Source of the DNA: Catellatospora sichuanensis
Lineage (GTDB): Bacteria > Actinomycetota > Actinomycetes > Mycobacteriales > Micromonosporaceae
NCBI RefSeq assembly: GCF_007483665.1
Contig: NZ_VIQO01000030.1
Location: 124,001-188,000, forward strand
Direction of reading: 5' to 3'
Length of the DNA: 64,000 nt
The notes under the pieces are model-generated. The model searched no databases. It saw nothing but the letters and a program-made list of their open reading frames with translations, and was not told where the DNA came from. Below, piece after piece: positions 49,010 to 58,482 of the stretch. The position numbers were made by a program, and so were the translations under genes. Position 1 is the stretch's first letter. Each line of letters opens with the position of its first letter.

Positions 49010-51781
49010 ATGAGCTCCCGGACCTCGAACCTGCGGGCGAAGATCGCCTTCCTGTTGGCCTCGCTCGCCGCGCTGTGGGCCTTCGCCGCATTCGTGACCA
49101 TGCGAGAAGGCCTCAACCTATTCTGGATCAGCACCCTCGACCAGGAGGTGGGCCGGCCCACCGACTCGCTCGTCGCCGCGCTGCAGGCCGAGCGCCGCAT
49201 CTCCGCCGTGGTGCTGGCCGCGGGCGACAGCGACCACCGCAACGAGCTGGCCACCGCCCGGGCCGCCACCGACGCCGCCGCGGCCCGCTTCCGCGATTCG
49301 GTCCGCGGCACCACCGCCGGCTGGGCCGCCACCCCGATCGCCGAAAGCAACATCGCCGAATTGGGCCGGATGCTCGACGGACTCGGCCCGGTACGCGCCG
49401 ACGTCGACCAGCGCAGCGGTGAGCGAGGTGCGACCGTCGCCTACTACACGCAGACCATCGGCGTCGGATACCGCATCTTCGCGACCATCGCCAGCTTCGA
49501 CGACCAGGCCATCAACGACCAGCTCAGCCATCTGCTGATCATGTCCCGGGGGCGGGAGCTGCTGTCGCAGGAGGACGCGCTCATGTCGGGCGTGCTCGCC
49601 GCGGGCCGCTTTTCCGCCACCGACGCCGCCGAATTCGCCCAGCTGGTCGGCGCGCAGCGCAACATCCGCGCCACCGGGCTGGAGGGCCTGCCCGACGACA
49701 AGGCGATCTACCAGCCGGTGCTCGACGGTCCCGCGCTGACCCGCCTGGCGCAGATCGAGGACCTGGTCGTCGCCCGGGCGAGACCCAACGAGGCGCCACC
49801 GGTCAGCGCCGCCGACTGGCGGGCCGCGTTCGACCCCGCGCTGACCGCGGTGGCACAGCTCGACATCGACCTCGCCGAGGCGACCATCGCCCGCGCGAAA
49901 GGCCCGACCATCCTGGTCATCGTGCGGCTGATCCTGGCCGCCGGCCTCGGCCTCATCGCCGTCGTCGCCTCGATCGTGCTGTCGATCACCACCGCCCGGG
50001 CCATCGTGACCCAGCTGCGACTGCTGCGCGACGCCGCCGACGAACTGGCCACGGCGCGATTGCCCAGAGTTGTGCAGCGGCTGCGGGCCGGGGAGGAGGT
50101 CGACGTCGTCGCCGAGGCGCCGCCGCTGGCGTTCGGCGACGACGAGATCGGCCAGGTCGGCCAGGCGTTCAACGCCGTGCAGGAGACCGCGATCCGGGCC
50201 ACCGTCGAGCAGGCCGAGCTGCGCCGCAGCGTACGCGACCTGTTCCTGAGCCTGGCCCGGCGCAGCCAGACCCTGGTGCACCGCCAGCTCACCATGCTCG
50301 ACGCCATGGAACGCCGGGCCAGCGACGCGGCCGAACTCGACGAGCTGTTCCGGGTCGACCACCTGGCCACCCGCATGCGCCGCAACGCGGAGAACCTGAT
50401 CGTGCTGGCCGGCGCCGTGCCCGGCCGCGGCTGGCGGCGCACCATCCCGGTAGTCGACGTGATCCGCGCCGCGGTCGCCGAGGTGGAGGAGTACCCGCGG
50501 GTCAACGTGCTGCCCAGCGAGGCCGCAGGGCTGGCCGGGCACGCCGTCGGCGACGTGGTGCACCTGCTGGCCGAGCTGATGGAGAACGCGCTGGCCTTCT
50601 CGCCCCGGCACACCCTGGTCAACGTCGGGGGCTCCGCGGTCGGCGCCGGGTACGTGATCGAGGTCGAGGACCACGGCCTGGGGATGACCGCCGCCGACCT
50701 GGAACAGGCCAATGCCCAGCTGCACGAACCCGCCGAATTCCTGCTCACCGGCACCCCGCGGCTCGGCCTGTACGTCGTCGGCCGGCTCGCCGAGCGCCAC
50801 CACATCAAGGTGCGGCTGCAGCCCTCCGCCGGCGGCGGCACCACCGCGATCGTGCTGCTCCCGTCGAGCCTGGTCTCCGACGCCTGGACGCCGGTGTCCG
50901 ACAGCGGCGAGCATCGCGTCGTCACGACCACGGCGCCGCAGCCGGCCGCGGCCCTGCCCGTTCGCGCCACCGACGACGGCGAGTTCCGGGTCGGCACCGC
51001 GGCATCGCCCCGGCCGACATCGGACCTGCCCGTCCGCGCACCCCGCCGGGCGCCCGCTGCCGCGGCGGCATCCCCGGTGGGCGAAGCGGCCGAGTCCGGG
51101 CCCCAGGTGGTCGAGCTGCCCGACGCCGGGTCCCCGGTGGGCGAAGCGTCCGAGCACGAGCACCGGTCAGCCGTGTCGCCAGGGGACGAACCAGCAGCCG
51201 AGACCGCGCCGTCCGCGGCCGGCCCGGCCGCCGTACCCCCGCCCGCCGTCGCCGCGCCCCCAACCCCCGCCGCAGCCGCCCCCGCCGCCGCGGCCGCCGC
51301 CCGGGTCAACGGCTCCACCTCGGACGCCGGTCTGCCCGGCGGCACCGTGGTGCCCGCCCCGCGTGGCCCGGTCGAGGGCACCGTGTACACGCCGTCGGGC
51401 CTGCCCGTGCGCGCCCGCCCGGCGGTGCCCGCGGTGCCCCTGGCCGACCGCGCCGAGGCCGTGCACGTCGGCGAGGGACCTCCGGAGTCGCCGCCGGGCC
51501 TGGAGCTGCGGCTGACCACCGGCGTGTCGCAACAGCCGCCGGGCGCGCCCGGCGACGTCGCCGCCGGGCCGCCCGAGCGCCCTGCGTCGCAGGTGTACAG
51601 CCTGATCGCGGCATACCAGCAGGGAAGCCGGCGGGGCCGGCTCGCCGCCGAACAGCTCGCCACCGAACCCCGCGGCCCGGGCGAGCCCGAGCCGGAGCCC
51701 GAGGACCGGCCCGCACTGCCGCGACGGCCGAGCCCGCGCACAGCGCCGCGGCACGAGGAAGGGCAAGGCGAAGGGGAATGA
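49010..51781 (+). CDS. cvnA: Conservon sensor histidine kinase (NIT-HAMP-HATPase)
   Basis: A 923-residue membrane kinase. A membrane helix (about 10-30) leads to an extracellular nitrate/nitrite-sensing-like (NIT) domain (about 40-295), a second helix (about 300-330), a HAMP-like segment, a dimerisation region with LVHRQLTMLDAMERRA, and an ATPase domain (LLAELMENALAFSPRH, VEDHGLGM). The last 300 residues are a Pro/Ala-rich disordered tail with repeats of the type SPVGEA.E. Conservons link such a kinase to a roadblock protein, a DUF742 protein and a small GTPase. ATG 49010 follows GGTGGGAAA; GTG 49007 is an alternative. It overlaps the next gene by 4 bp. Confidence 0.88.
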   Translation: MSSRTSNLRAKIAFLLASLAALWAFAAFVTMREGLNLFWISTLDQEVGRPTDSLVAALQAERRISAVVLAAGDSDHRNELATARAATDAAAARFRDSVRGTTAGWAATPIAESNIAELGRMLDGLGPVRADVDQRSGERGATVAYYTQTIGVGYRIFATIASFDDQAINDQLSHLLIMSRGRELLSQEDALMSGVLAAGRFSATDAAEFAQLVGAQRNIRATGLEGLPDDKAIYQPVLDGPALTRLAQIEDLVVARARPNEAPPVSAADWRAAFDPALTAVAQLDIDLAEATIARAKGPTILVIVRLILAAGLGLIAVVASIVLSITTARAIVTQLRLLRDAADELATARLPRVVQRLRAGEEVDVVAEAPPLAFGDDEIGQVGQAFNAVQETAIRATVEQAELRRSVRDLFLSLARRSQTLVHRQLTMLDAMERRASDAAELDELFRVDHLATRMRRNAENLIVLAGAVPGRGWRRTIPVVDVIRAAVAEVEEYPRVNVLPSEAAGLAGHAVGDVVHLLAELMENALAFSPRHTLVNVGGSAVGAGYVIEVEDHGLGMTAADLEQANAQLHEPAEFLLTGTPRLGLYVVGRLAERHHIKVRLQPSAGGGTTAIVLLPSSLVSDAWTPVSDSGEHRVVTTTAPQPAAALPVRATDDGEFRVGTAASPRPTSDLPVRAPRRAPAAAAASPVGEAAESGPQVVELPDAGSPVGEASEHEHRSAVSPGDEPAAETAPSAAGPAAVPPPAVAAPPTPAAAAPAAAAAARVNGSTSDAGLPGGTVVPAPRGPVEGTVYTPSGLPVRARPAVPAVPLADRAEAVHVGEGPPESPPGLELRLTTGVSQQPPGAPGDVAAGPPERPASQVYSLIAAYQQGSRRGRLAAEQLATEPRGPGEPEPEPEDRPALPRRPSPRTAPRHEEGQGEGE

Positions 51782-52191
51782 CCGTGGAGCAGAAGACGAG
51801 AGCAGCGGCTGACCTGGCCTGGCTCGCCGACGATTTCGTCGAACGGGTGGCGCAGGCCCAGAAGGCCATCGTGCTGTCCGCCGACGGCCTGCTCATGGCC
51901 GCGTCCGCGGAACTGAGCCGGGAGGACGCCGAGCACCTCGCCGCCGTCGCCGCCAGCCTGTTCGGCCTGGCCCGCGGGGCGGGGCGGCGCTTCGGCAAGG
52001 GCAAGGCCCGCCAGGCGATCATCGAGATGGACGGCGGCTTCCTGTTCGTCACGGCCGCGGGCAACGGTGCCTGCCTGGCCGTGGTGGCGGGCAAGGACGC
52101 CGACGCGGGGCTGGTGGCGTACGAGATGGCGATGCTCGTGGTGCGGGTGGGCCAGTATCTGACCGCACCGGCCCGCGGCAGCCACCCGTGA
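51778..52191 (+). CDS. cvnB: Roadblock/LC7 domain protein
   Basis: A 137-residue cytosolic roadblock/LC7 protein (LADDFVERVAQAQKAIVLSA, ADGLLMAAS, GGFLFVTAAGNGACLAVVAG). Roadblock proteins bind and regulate Ras-like GTPases; here the partner should be the GTPase two genes on. Start and stop overlap the neighbouring genes by 4 bp each. Confidence 0.9.
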   Translation: MTVEQKTRAAADLAWLADDFVERVAQAQKAIVLSADGLLMAASAELSREDAEHLAAVAASLFGLARGAGRRFGKGKARQAIIEMDGGFLFVTAAGNGACLAVVAGKDADAGLVAYEMAMLVVRVGQYLTAPARGSHP

Positions 52192-52589
52192 GCGTGGCAA
52201 GGCCGGCACCGGACGACCCGCACGACGGGCTGCTGTGGGTCGACGACGAGGCCGGGCCGCTCATCCGCCCGTACGCCATGACCTCCGGCCGGACCCGGCC
52301 GCGCCACGGCGACCTCGATCTGATCGCGGTCATCGTGGCCACCCGGCCCACGCTGCCCTCCGACGGCGGCCTGGGTTCGGTGTACGCCGAGATCATGGCG
52401 GTGTGTCAGCGGCCCGTGTCGGTGGCCGAGGTCGCCTCCTACCTTCGGCTGCCCGCCGGCACGGTCCGCGTGCTGCTCAGCGACCTGCTCGAGCGCCGGC
52501 TCGTCCGGCGGCGCGCCCCCGTCAACGTCAACCAGCTGCCCAGCGCGGACATTCTCAAGGCGGTCATCGATGGCATCCGAGCCCTATGA
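52188..52589 (+). CDS. cvnC: DUF742 protein
   Basis: A 133-residue DUF742 protein (GPLIRPYAMTSGRTRP at the N-terminus is diagnostic). The middle, VSVAEVASYLRLPAGTVRVL, reads like a winged helix. It is a standard conservon member. GTG 52188 overlaps the roadblock stop; the 3' end overlaps the GTPase gene by 20 bp. Confidence 0.9.
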   Translation: MSVARPAPDDPHDGLLWVDDEAGPLIRPYAMTSGRTRPRHGDLDLIAVIVATRPTLPSDGGLGSVYAEIMAVCQRPVSVAEVASYLRLPAGTVRVLLSDLLERRLVRRRAPVNVNQLPSADILKAVIDGIRAL

Positions 52590-53154
52590 CGACGAGGGCG
52601 GCATTCCGGCCGCCTTCAAGATCCTGGTGGCGGGCGGGTTCGGCGTCGGCAAGACCACGCTCGTCGGTGCGGTCAGCGAGATCTCGCCGCTGCTGACCGA
52701 GGAGCTGCTCACCGACGAGAGCATCGGCGTGGACGACACCGTCGGGGTGGAGACGAAGACGACCACCACGGTCGCGCTCGACTTCGGACGCATCACCATC
52801 AACGACGACCTGGTGCTCTACCTGTTCGGCACGCCCGGGCAGGAGCGTTTCATGTTCGTCTGGGACGAGCTGGCGTACGGGGCCATCGGTGCGGTGGTGC
52901 TGGCCGATACCCGCCGGCTCGAGGACGCGTTCGGCTCCATCGACTACTTCGAGCAGCGCGGTACCCCGTTCGTGGTGGCGGTGAACTGCTTCGACGGCGC
53001 ACGGGTGTACCAGGCGCAGGAGGTGGAGCAGGCCCTCAACCTGGATCCGCACGTGCCGGTCCGGCTCTGCGACGCGCGCCGCCGCGAGTCGGTCAAGGAA
53101 GTCCTGGTCACCCTGCTGGAGCAGGTGATGGCACAGGGGGTGCACGCGGGCTAG
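52570..53154 (+). CDS. cvnD: Conservon Ras-like GTPase
   Basis: A 194-residue GTPase of the MglA/Ras-like bacterial group. The P-loop is GGFGVGKTT (to T30), switch 2 is FGTPGQERF, and the guanine-specificity region is AVNCFDG, a variant of NKxD. It should switch the output of the kinase/roadblock module. It starts inside the DUF742 gene (20-bp overlap), the usual conservon layout. Confidence 0.9.
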   Translation: MASEPYDDEGGIPAAFKILVAGGFGVGKTTLVGAVSEISPLLTEELLTDESIGVDDTVGVETKTTTTVALDFGRITINDDLVLYLFGTPGQERFMFVWDELAYGAIGAVVLADTRRLEDAFGSIDYFEQRGTPFVVAVNCFDGARVYQAQEVEQALNLDPHVPVRLCDARRRESVKEVLVTLLEQVMAQGVHAG

Positions 53155-53312
53155 GCGGCGGGCGGCCGCCCGCCGCGCCGCAGGAGGGGCGGCGCGCCGG
53201 GACGGTCGTCTGCTGCGCCCGTGGTGGACGGGACACGGCGGCGCCTGGGGGGTGGCGCCGTGTCCCGTCGGGGGGCGCCGCTGCCCCGGGCGGTGCGGGC
53301 CCGGGGCAGCGG
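53155..53312. terminator. Cluster of three hairpins in a convergent gap
   Basis: 53155-53176 is a perfect 22-bp GC palindrome directly after the GTPase stop; 53230-53240 pairs with 53256-53266 (GGGACACGGCG, 11 bp); 53278-53290 pairs with 53300-53312 (CCGCTGCCCCGGG, 13 bp). The first two probably end the conservon, the last the secreted peptidase gene on the other strand. No gene is seen in the gap. Confidence 0.7.
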
Positions 53313-53327
53313 AGTTCCCTCAGCCGG

Positions 53328-55286
53328 TCACAGGGTCAGCGTCCAGCTGTTGACGTACCCGACGTCGTTGGACGCGGCGTCCTGGACCCGCAGGTTCCAG
53401 GTGCCGTTGCGCACCTCGCTCGACAGGTTGACGGTGTAGGTCTGGTCGATGTTGTCGGCGCTGCCACCGGCCCGGTTGTGCAGCACGTACGTGCTGCCGT
53501 CCGGGGCGACCAGGGTGACCACGAGGTCGCCCTTGTATGTGTGCACGATGTGCACCTCGGCGGTGGACGTCGACGACGCGTTGCCGGTGCAGCCCGACAC
53601 GGTGATCGGGCTGTTGACGGTGCCCAGGTCGACGATCGTCACATCGGTGGCGTTGGTGCCGCCGCAGCCCGGCGGCAGGGCGCCGCCCAGGTTCAGCGTC
53701 CAGCTGTTGAGGTAGCCGACGTCCGACGGTCCCGCGTCCTGCACCCGCAGCCTCCAGGTGCCGTTGGCGGCCTCGCCCGACAGGTTGACGGTGAACGTCT
53801 GGTCGATGTTGTCGGCGCTGCCGCCGGTCTTGTTGCGCAGCGTGTAGAGGGTGCCGTCGGGTGCGACGAGGCTGACGATCAGGTCCCCGACGTACGTGTG
53901 CACGATGTGGACCTCGACCGTGCTGGCCGAACCGGCGTTGCCGGTGCAGCCGGTGATCGCGATCGACGACTCGACGGTGCCCTGGTCGATGATCGTGACA
54001 TCGGTCGGGTTGGTGGCCGAGCAGCCGGGCGGCCCGGCGACGGTCAGCGCGAACGTCGTGGTCCGGGTCGCGGCGCTGCCGGTGCCGGTGACGGTCACCG
54101 TGTACGTGCCGACCGGAGTGCTCGCGCTGGTCGCGATGGTCATCGTCGATGAGCCGCCCGAGGTGACGGTGGACGGGCTGAACGACGCGGTCGCCCCGCT
54201 GGGCAGGCCCGACGCGGACAGGGCGACGGACTGGGCGCTGCCGTTGGTGACGGTGGTGCCGATGGTGGAGGTCACCGAACCGCCGGCGGTGGTGCTGCCG
54301 GAGGCGGGGGCGGCGGCCATGGAGAAGTCGTTGCCCGCGGGGGTGCCCACGGCCAGGGTCCACACCGCGTACGCGGCCGCGTCGGCCGCCCGGTTCAGCA
54401 CCGTGTCGCTGATGTTGCTGGGGAACGTGTCGCAGGAGGCGTGGTAGCAGGGGTCGTAGTCGCCGGTCGTGCCGCCCCACTTGGTCACCTGGGCCGAGGT
54501 CTTGTTGGCGCTGGCACCGGCCGCGATGCCGCTGGTCTGGATGCCTGCCGCGTTGAACGAGGCGTCGTCGGAGCGCCCGGCGCCCTCGACGTTCTCCTCC
54601 GGGTTGAGGCCCGGGAAGTTCGCGTCGTAGTAGGCCTTGATGGTCTGGCCGAGGCTGCTGGTGATGCGGTTGATGAAGTAGCCGCCGTTGGTGGAGGCGA
54701 TCATGTCGAAGTTCAGGTACCCGGTGATCTTCGCGCGGTCGGCCGAGGACAGCGAGTTGACGTAGAACTCGGACCCGTTGAGGCCCTGCTCCTCGTCGGT
54801 CCACCAGCCGAACCGCACGTGCTTGACCATGGTCGGGTTCTGCTCGGCCAGCGTCAGGGCCAGCTCCAGCAGCATCGAGGAGCCCGAGGCGTTGTCGTTG
54901 ATGCCCGCCCCCGCGGCCACGCCGTCGAGGTGCGCGCCCAGCATGAGCACCTGGTTGGCGTCCCCGCCCGGCCAGTCCGCGATCACGTTCGGCCCCGCGC
55001 CGCTGGTGCAGCCGGAGGTGCAGTTCTGCTTGACGACGTTGTAACCGGCCGCGGTCAGCGCGTTGAACACGTAGTTCACCGACGCGGTGTAACCGGCGGT
55101 GTTGGAGCGGCGGTTGCCGCCGTTGCTGCTCGCGATCGTCTGGAACTGCTGCAGGTGCGTGCGGATGTCGGTCAGCGAGATGTCGGGCGGGGCCAGGGCC
55201 ACGGCCGGGGAGGCCGGGATGGCCACGGCTCCGGCGAGCGCCATGGACAGGACGAGAATGCCGCGGATGATGGGGTTTCTTCTCAC
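53328..55286 (-). CDS. Secreted M28 aminopeptidase-like protein with two P-domains
   Basis: A 652-residue exported zinc peptidase. The signal peptide covers about 1-32. The M28 core (about 35-310) has [37 protein letters not shown] (catalytic Glu) and YHASCDTF, all metal ligands present. An Ig-like Ser/Thr-rich domain (about 320-405) and two P/Homo-B domains (about 410-525 and 535-652: [36 protein letters not shown]) follow. P-domains usually stabilise or target secreted proteases. GTG 55286 has GAGGAG six bases upstream; the longer frame lacks a signal peptide at its start. Confidence 0.87.
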   Translation of the reverse strand: MRRNPIIRGILVLSMALAGAVAIPASPAVALAPPDISLTDIRTHLQQFQTIASSNGGNRRSNTAGYTASVNYVFNALTAAGYNVVKQNCTSGCTSGAGPNVIADWPGGDANQVLMLGAHLDGVAAGAGINDNASGSSMLLELALTLAEQNPTMVKHVRFGWWTDEEQGLNGSEFYVNSLSSADRAKITGYLNFDMIASTNGGYFINRITSSLGQTIKAYYDANFPGLNPEENVEGAGRSDDASFNAAGIQTSGIAAGASANKTSAQVTKWGGTTGDYDPCYHASCDTFPSNISDTVLNRAADAAAYAVWTLAVGTPAGNDFSMAAAPASGSTTAGGSVTSTIGTTVTNGSAQSVALSASGLPSGATASFSPSTVTSGGSSTMTIATSASTPVGTYTVTVTGTGSAATRTTTFALTVAGPPGCSATNPTDVTIIDQGTVESSIAITGCTGNAGSASTVEVHIVHTYVGDLIVSLVAPDGTLYTLRNKTGGSADNIDQTFTVNLSGEAANGTWRLRVQDAGPSDVGYLNSWTLNLGGALPPGCGGTNATDVTIVDLGTVNSPITVSGCTGNASSTSTAEVHIVHTYKGDLVVTLVAPDGSTYVLHNRAGGSADNIDQTYTVNLSSEVRNGTWNLRVQDAASNDVGYVNSWTLTL

Positions 55287-55419
55287 GCCGTACTCCTCGG
55301 GATCGAGTGCGCCGGGGTTGCCGGTCCTGAGGAGGATAGAACGTGAAGTAGATAGATTTGAATAGGTGAAACTCGACACGCTGGGTGCCGGGTCAGCCGA
55401 TGGCCGTAGGCTGCCGTGC

Positions 55420-56004
55420 GTGGATCACCTGGCAGCGACCCTCAGCGCGGCGGTGGTGCTGTTCGCGGGCACCAACGTCGACGACCTGATCGTGCTCACC
55501 GTGCTGTTCCTGGGCAGCCGCACCGCCGGCCGCCCGCGCCCGTGGGAGATCTGGGTCGGCCAGTACGCGGGCATCGCCGCCCTGGTCGCCGCGTCCGCGC
55601 TCGTCGCCGCGGGTCTGGCGGTGGTGCCCGACCGGTGGGTCGGCCTGCTCGGCCTGATCCCGCTCCTGCTGGGCGTACGCGCCCTGATCCGTGCGCTACG
55701 CGCCCGCGCCGACGGCGCCGCGCCGCCGGCCGTGGCGACCAGCGCGCTCGCCGTCGCCGGCGTGACCGTCGCCAACGGCGCGGACAACATCGCCGTCTAC
55801 ACACCCGTGTTCCGCACCATCGGCCTGACCGACAGCCTGCTCACCGTCGCGGTCTTCGCCGTGCTCGTGGCCCTCTGGTGCGTCGCCGCCTCACGGCTCG
55901 GCTCCCATCCCCGGGTCGTCACCGTCATCGAGCGTTGCGGCCACTGGCTCGTCCCCGCCGTCTTCATTCTCATCGGCCTGGCCATCCTCACCGGCCTCGC
56001 CTGA
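55420..56004 (+). CDS. CadD-like transporter (cadmium resistance family)
   Basis: A 194-residue membrane protein of the CadD/LysE-like group: [20 protein letters not shown] and [15 protein letters not shown] hold the conserved Asn-Asp pairs in helices 1 and 4; about six helices in total. Staphylococcal CadD confers cadmium resistance, but substrate here is unknown. I use GTG 55420 because it gives the family's normal N-terminus; GTG 55366 would add 18 atypical residues. Divergent from the M28 gene. Confidence 0.78.
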   Translation: MDHLAATLSAAVVLFAGTNVDDLIVLTVLFLGSRTAGRPRPWEIWVGQYAGIAALVAASALVAAGLAVVPDRWVGLLGLIPLLLGVRALIRALRARADGAAPPAVATSALAVAGVTVANGADNIAVYTPVFRTIGLTDSLLTVAVFAVLVALWCVAASRLGSHPRVVTVIERCGHWLVPAVFILIGLAILTGLA

Positions 56005-56167
56005 CGAGGGACGCGGATCGCCATGCCGGGTTGCCGGTGCCCGGCATGTCGGTGCGGGCGCGCATCGGCCGCCGGGTTCATCGCCACGACATCGGCCGAT
56101 CGATCGCGCGGCGGTCGCCGTCTCGGCGGAAACGGCACGCATGCGTCGCGCACGGTAGGTTCTCGCC

Positions 56168-57874
56168 ATGGTGAGATGCGCGGTCTGGCTCCTTGCCCGC
56201 TTCGACGTGGCCGTGGACGGGCAGGCCGTGCCGGCCGATGCGTGGCGCGGCCGCCGTGCCGCGGACCTGGTGAAGATCCTCGCGCTGGAGCCGTCGCACG
56301 CCCTGCACCGGGAGCAGGTGATGGAGCTGCTCTGGCCGGAGCTGGGCCCGGACGCCGCGGGCGCGAACCTGCGCAAGGCCATCCACCACGCGCGCCGGGC
56401 GATGGGATCCGACGATGCGGTGCAGGGCAGCTCCGGAATGCTGTCGCTGTGGGGCGGTGAGGTCACCGTGGACGCCGCCCGCTTCACCGCGGCCGCGGCC
56501 GCGGCGGTGGCCGCCGGTGACGCGCAGCAGTGCAAACTCGCAGCGGACCTCTATCACGGGGACGCTCTGCCGGCCGACCGGTACGAACCATGGGCGGCAC
56601 AGCCCCGAGCCCGGCTGCGCGCGCAGTACCTTGCCGTGCTCAAGGGCGCGCGCCAGTTCGAGCGGGTCATCGAACTCGATCCCACCGACGAGGAGTCCCA
56701 CCGCGAGCTGCTGCGCGGGCACTTCGAGTCGGGTCGGCGGCGCGAGGCGATCCGCCAGTTCGAGTGCCTGCGCGACGCGCTGCGGGAGTTCGTCGGCGTG
56801 GGACCGGACCGGGAGACGATCGCACTCTACGAGCAGGTCCTCGCCGCCGACGGGGCCCCGGTCACCGGATCGGCGCACCGTGCCGCGGCGCTCATCGCCA
56901 CCGGACTGGTGCACCTCAACCGCAACGAACTCGCTGCGGCGGAGCAGCTCGCCCGGCAGGCCCGCGACCTTGCGATCGGTGCCGAACTCGCGCACGAGCT
57001 GGGCGACGCGAGCACCTTGCTGGCACTCGTCGCCTCGTTCACCGGCCGCTGGCACGAGATCTTCCGGCAGGAGTTCACCGAGTCGCTCCGGCTCAGCCCG
57101 GAAAACAGCGTCGCCACCTACGACGCGAATCTGTGCTTCGCCGAATACCACCTCGCCGGGGCCGCCCCGGCACCCGACGCCCACGCATACGCCGGCGAGC
57201 TCCTTGAGCTGGCGACCTCGGCGGGCTCGGTGCCGGGACGAGGGATGGCCGAGCTGATGGTCGGGGAGGCGCTCATGTCGTCGGGACAGTTCAGCCTGGC
57301 CCGGGACCAGCTGCGCCGCGCCGCCGACACCAACACGGCCGCACGGGCCACCTCGAGCAGGTGCGTGTCACTGGAACGGCTCGCCCAGACCGAACTCGCA
57401 CTCGCCGACAGTGACCGCGCCGACGCGCTGCTGGCCAGTGCGTTCCCGCTCGCCCGAGCCGCACCGCTGCGGTCACACCTGGTCGTGCGGCTGCTCGGGG
57501 TCGACGTCCAGGCAGCCCGCCATACTCCTCGTGCGCTGGCCGCCGTGGGCATGGCCGAACGGGAGCTGGCCGACGCCACGCGGGTCTGCGAGCCCTGCTC
57601 GCTGAACTTCCGGGTACAGGCGAGCATCACCTGCGCGGGCGCCGGTGAGCCGGTCCGGGCGCGGCGGCACCTCGCCGACGCGGAACGGATCTCCGGCCTG
57701 TGGCAGGGCGGCCCCTCGGCGGCCGCGGTATGGGAGGCGCGTGCCGCCCTGCGCCGGGCCGAGGGGCAGCCGGCCCAGGCCGCCGCCCTGCTGCGCGAGG
57801 CCGCGGATGAGTACGCCAAGGCGCGGCGCGCGGCCGACGAAGCCCGCTGCCGCAGCGCCGCAGCGCGGCTCTGA
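56168..57874 (+). CDS. SARP-type transcriptional activator with BTAD and TPR region
   Basis: A 568-residue regulator. Residues 1-90 are an OmpR-like winged helix as in SARPs (WRGRRAADLVKILALEPSHA and LHREQVMELLWPELGPDAAG), residues about 95-230 a bacterial transcriptional activation domain (LYHGDALPADRYEPWAAQPR, ESHRELLRGHFESGRRREAI). The remaining 340 residues are helical TPR-like repeats without NB-ARC motifs. SARPs activate pathway genes by binding 11-bp-spaced direct repeats next to the -10 box; such a site lies 44 bp downstream, before the SRPBCC gene. No biosynthetic cluster is visible. Confidence 0.85.
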   Translation: MVRCAVWLLARFDVAVDGQAVPADAWRGRRAADLVKILALEPSHALHREQVMELLWPELGPDAAGANLRKAIHHARRAMGSDDAVQGSSGMLSLWGGEVTVDAARFTAAAAAAVAAGDAQQCKLAADLYHGDALPADRYEPWAAQPRARLRAQYLAVLKGARQFERVIELDPTDEESHRELLRGHFESGRRREAIRQFECLRDALREFVGVGPDRETIALYEQVLAADGAPVTGSAHRAAALIATGLVHLNRNELAAAEQLARQARDLAIGAELAHELGDASTLLALVASFTGRWHEIFRQEFTESLRLSPENSVATYDANLCFAEYHLAGAAPAPDAHAYAGELLELATSAGSVPGRGMAELMVGEALMSSGQFSLARDQLRRAADTNTAARATSSRCVSLERLAQTELALADSDRADALLASAFPLARAAPLRSHLVVRLLGVDVQAARHTPRALAAVGMAERELADATRVCEPCSLNFRVQASITCAGAGEPVRARRHLADAERISGLWQGGPSAAAVWEARAALRRAEGQPAQAAALLREAADEYAKARRAADEARCRSAAARL

Positions 57875-57917
57875 CGACTGCCGAAGAGTCCACCGGACCC
57901 GCCTCGCCGGTGCCGGC

Positions 57918-57952
57918 TGGGAACGGTTTGGGAACGGTGCTCTGCGTAGCGT
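57918..57952 (+). promoter_or_regulatory. SARP-type direct-repeat promoter
   Basis: TGGGAACGGT occurs at 57918-57927 and again at 57929-57938, a period of exactly 11 bp. TAGCGT (57947-57952), a TAnnnT -10, begins 8 bp after the second repeat. This is the arrangement known for SARP activators, which occupy the -35 region. It precedes the SRPBCC gene and directly follows a SARP gene. Confidence 0.75.
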
Positions 57953-57998
57953 CCCCCGCATAGCCGTGAGCAGCACGGCGTGGAGAGAGGAGAGCGCC

Positions 57999-58433
57999 GT
58001 GCACGCCGTTCGAAGCGTCCGGATCGACGCGCCCGCCGCCCAGGTGTTCGGCTACCTCACCGAGGTCGGCCGCCATCCGGAATGGGCGGGCAACCCGCTG
58101 ACCATATGCCTCACCTCGAGCGCACCACTGCGGGTGGGATCGACCTGGGAGTCCACGGGCCGCCGGCTGGGCACCCACCTGGATCGCGTCACCGTGGTCG
58201 AACTCGACCCGGAGCGCAGGTTCGCCTACGAGGCCGACGGCGACGCGGGCCGTTGGCGGTCGACGTTCACGCTGCGAGCCGACGGCGACGCGACCGTGCT
58301 GCACCGGGAGATGCGCAGCCTGCGGCTGACCTGGTTCACCCGGGCGCTGGCCCCGATGATCCTGCTCACCAACGGCTTCGAGCTGGCCAGGAACCTCCGC
58401 AAGATCAAGGCCTGTGTCGAGAAGCGACCATGA
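57999..58433 (+). CDS. SRPBCC-family protein (START-like/cyclase fold)
   Basis: A 144-residue SRPBCC protein: VHAVRSVRIDAPAAQVFGYL, HPEWAGNP, VTVVELDPERRFAYEADGDA and a C-terminal helix LARNLRKIKACVE. The fold binds hydrophobic ligands; some members are polyketide cyclases, but most such proteins have no known role. GTG 57999 has AGGAG upstream. The SARP-type promoter just before it makes it the likely target of the neighbouring regulator. Confidence 0.83.
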   Translation: MHAVRSVRIDAPAAQVFGYLTEVGRHPEWAGNPLTICLTSSAPLRVGSTWESTGRRLGTHLDRVTVVELDPERRFAYEADGDAGRWRSTFTLRADGDATVLHREMRSLRLTWFTRALAPMILLTNGFELARNLRKIKACVEKRP

Positions 58434-58482
58434 GCGGTGAGACCGTCCGGTGGCGGGATCGGTGACCGTGCGAGACTCGTTC

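Noticed and set aside
49010-49900. Chemoreceptor instead of kinase
   Set aside because: The N-terminal half could suit a chemoreceptor, but the HATPase motifs and the conservon genes downstream settle it as a kinase.
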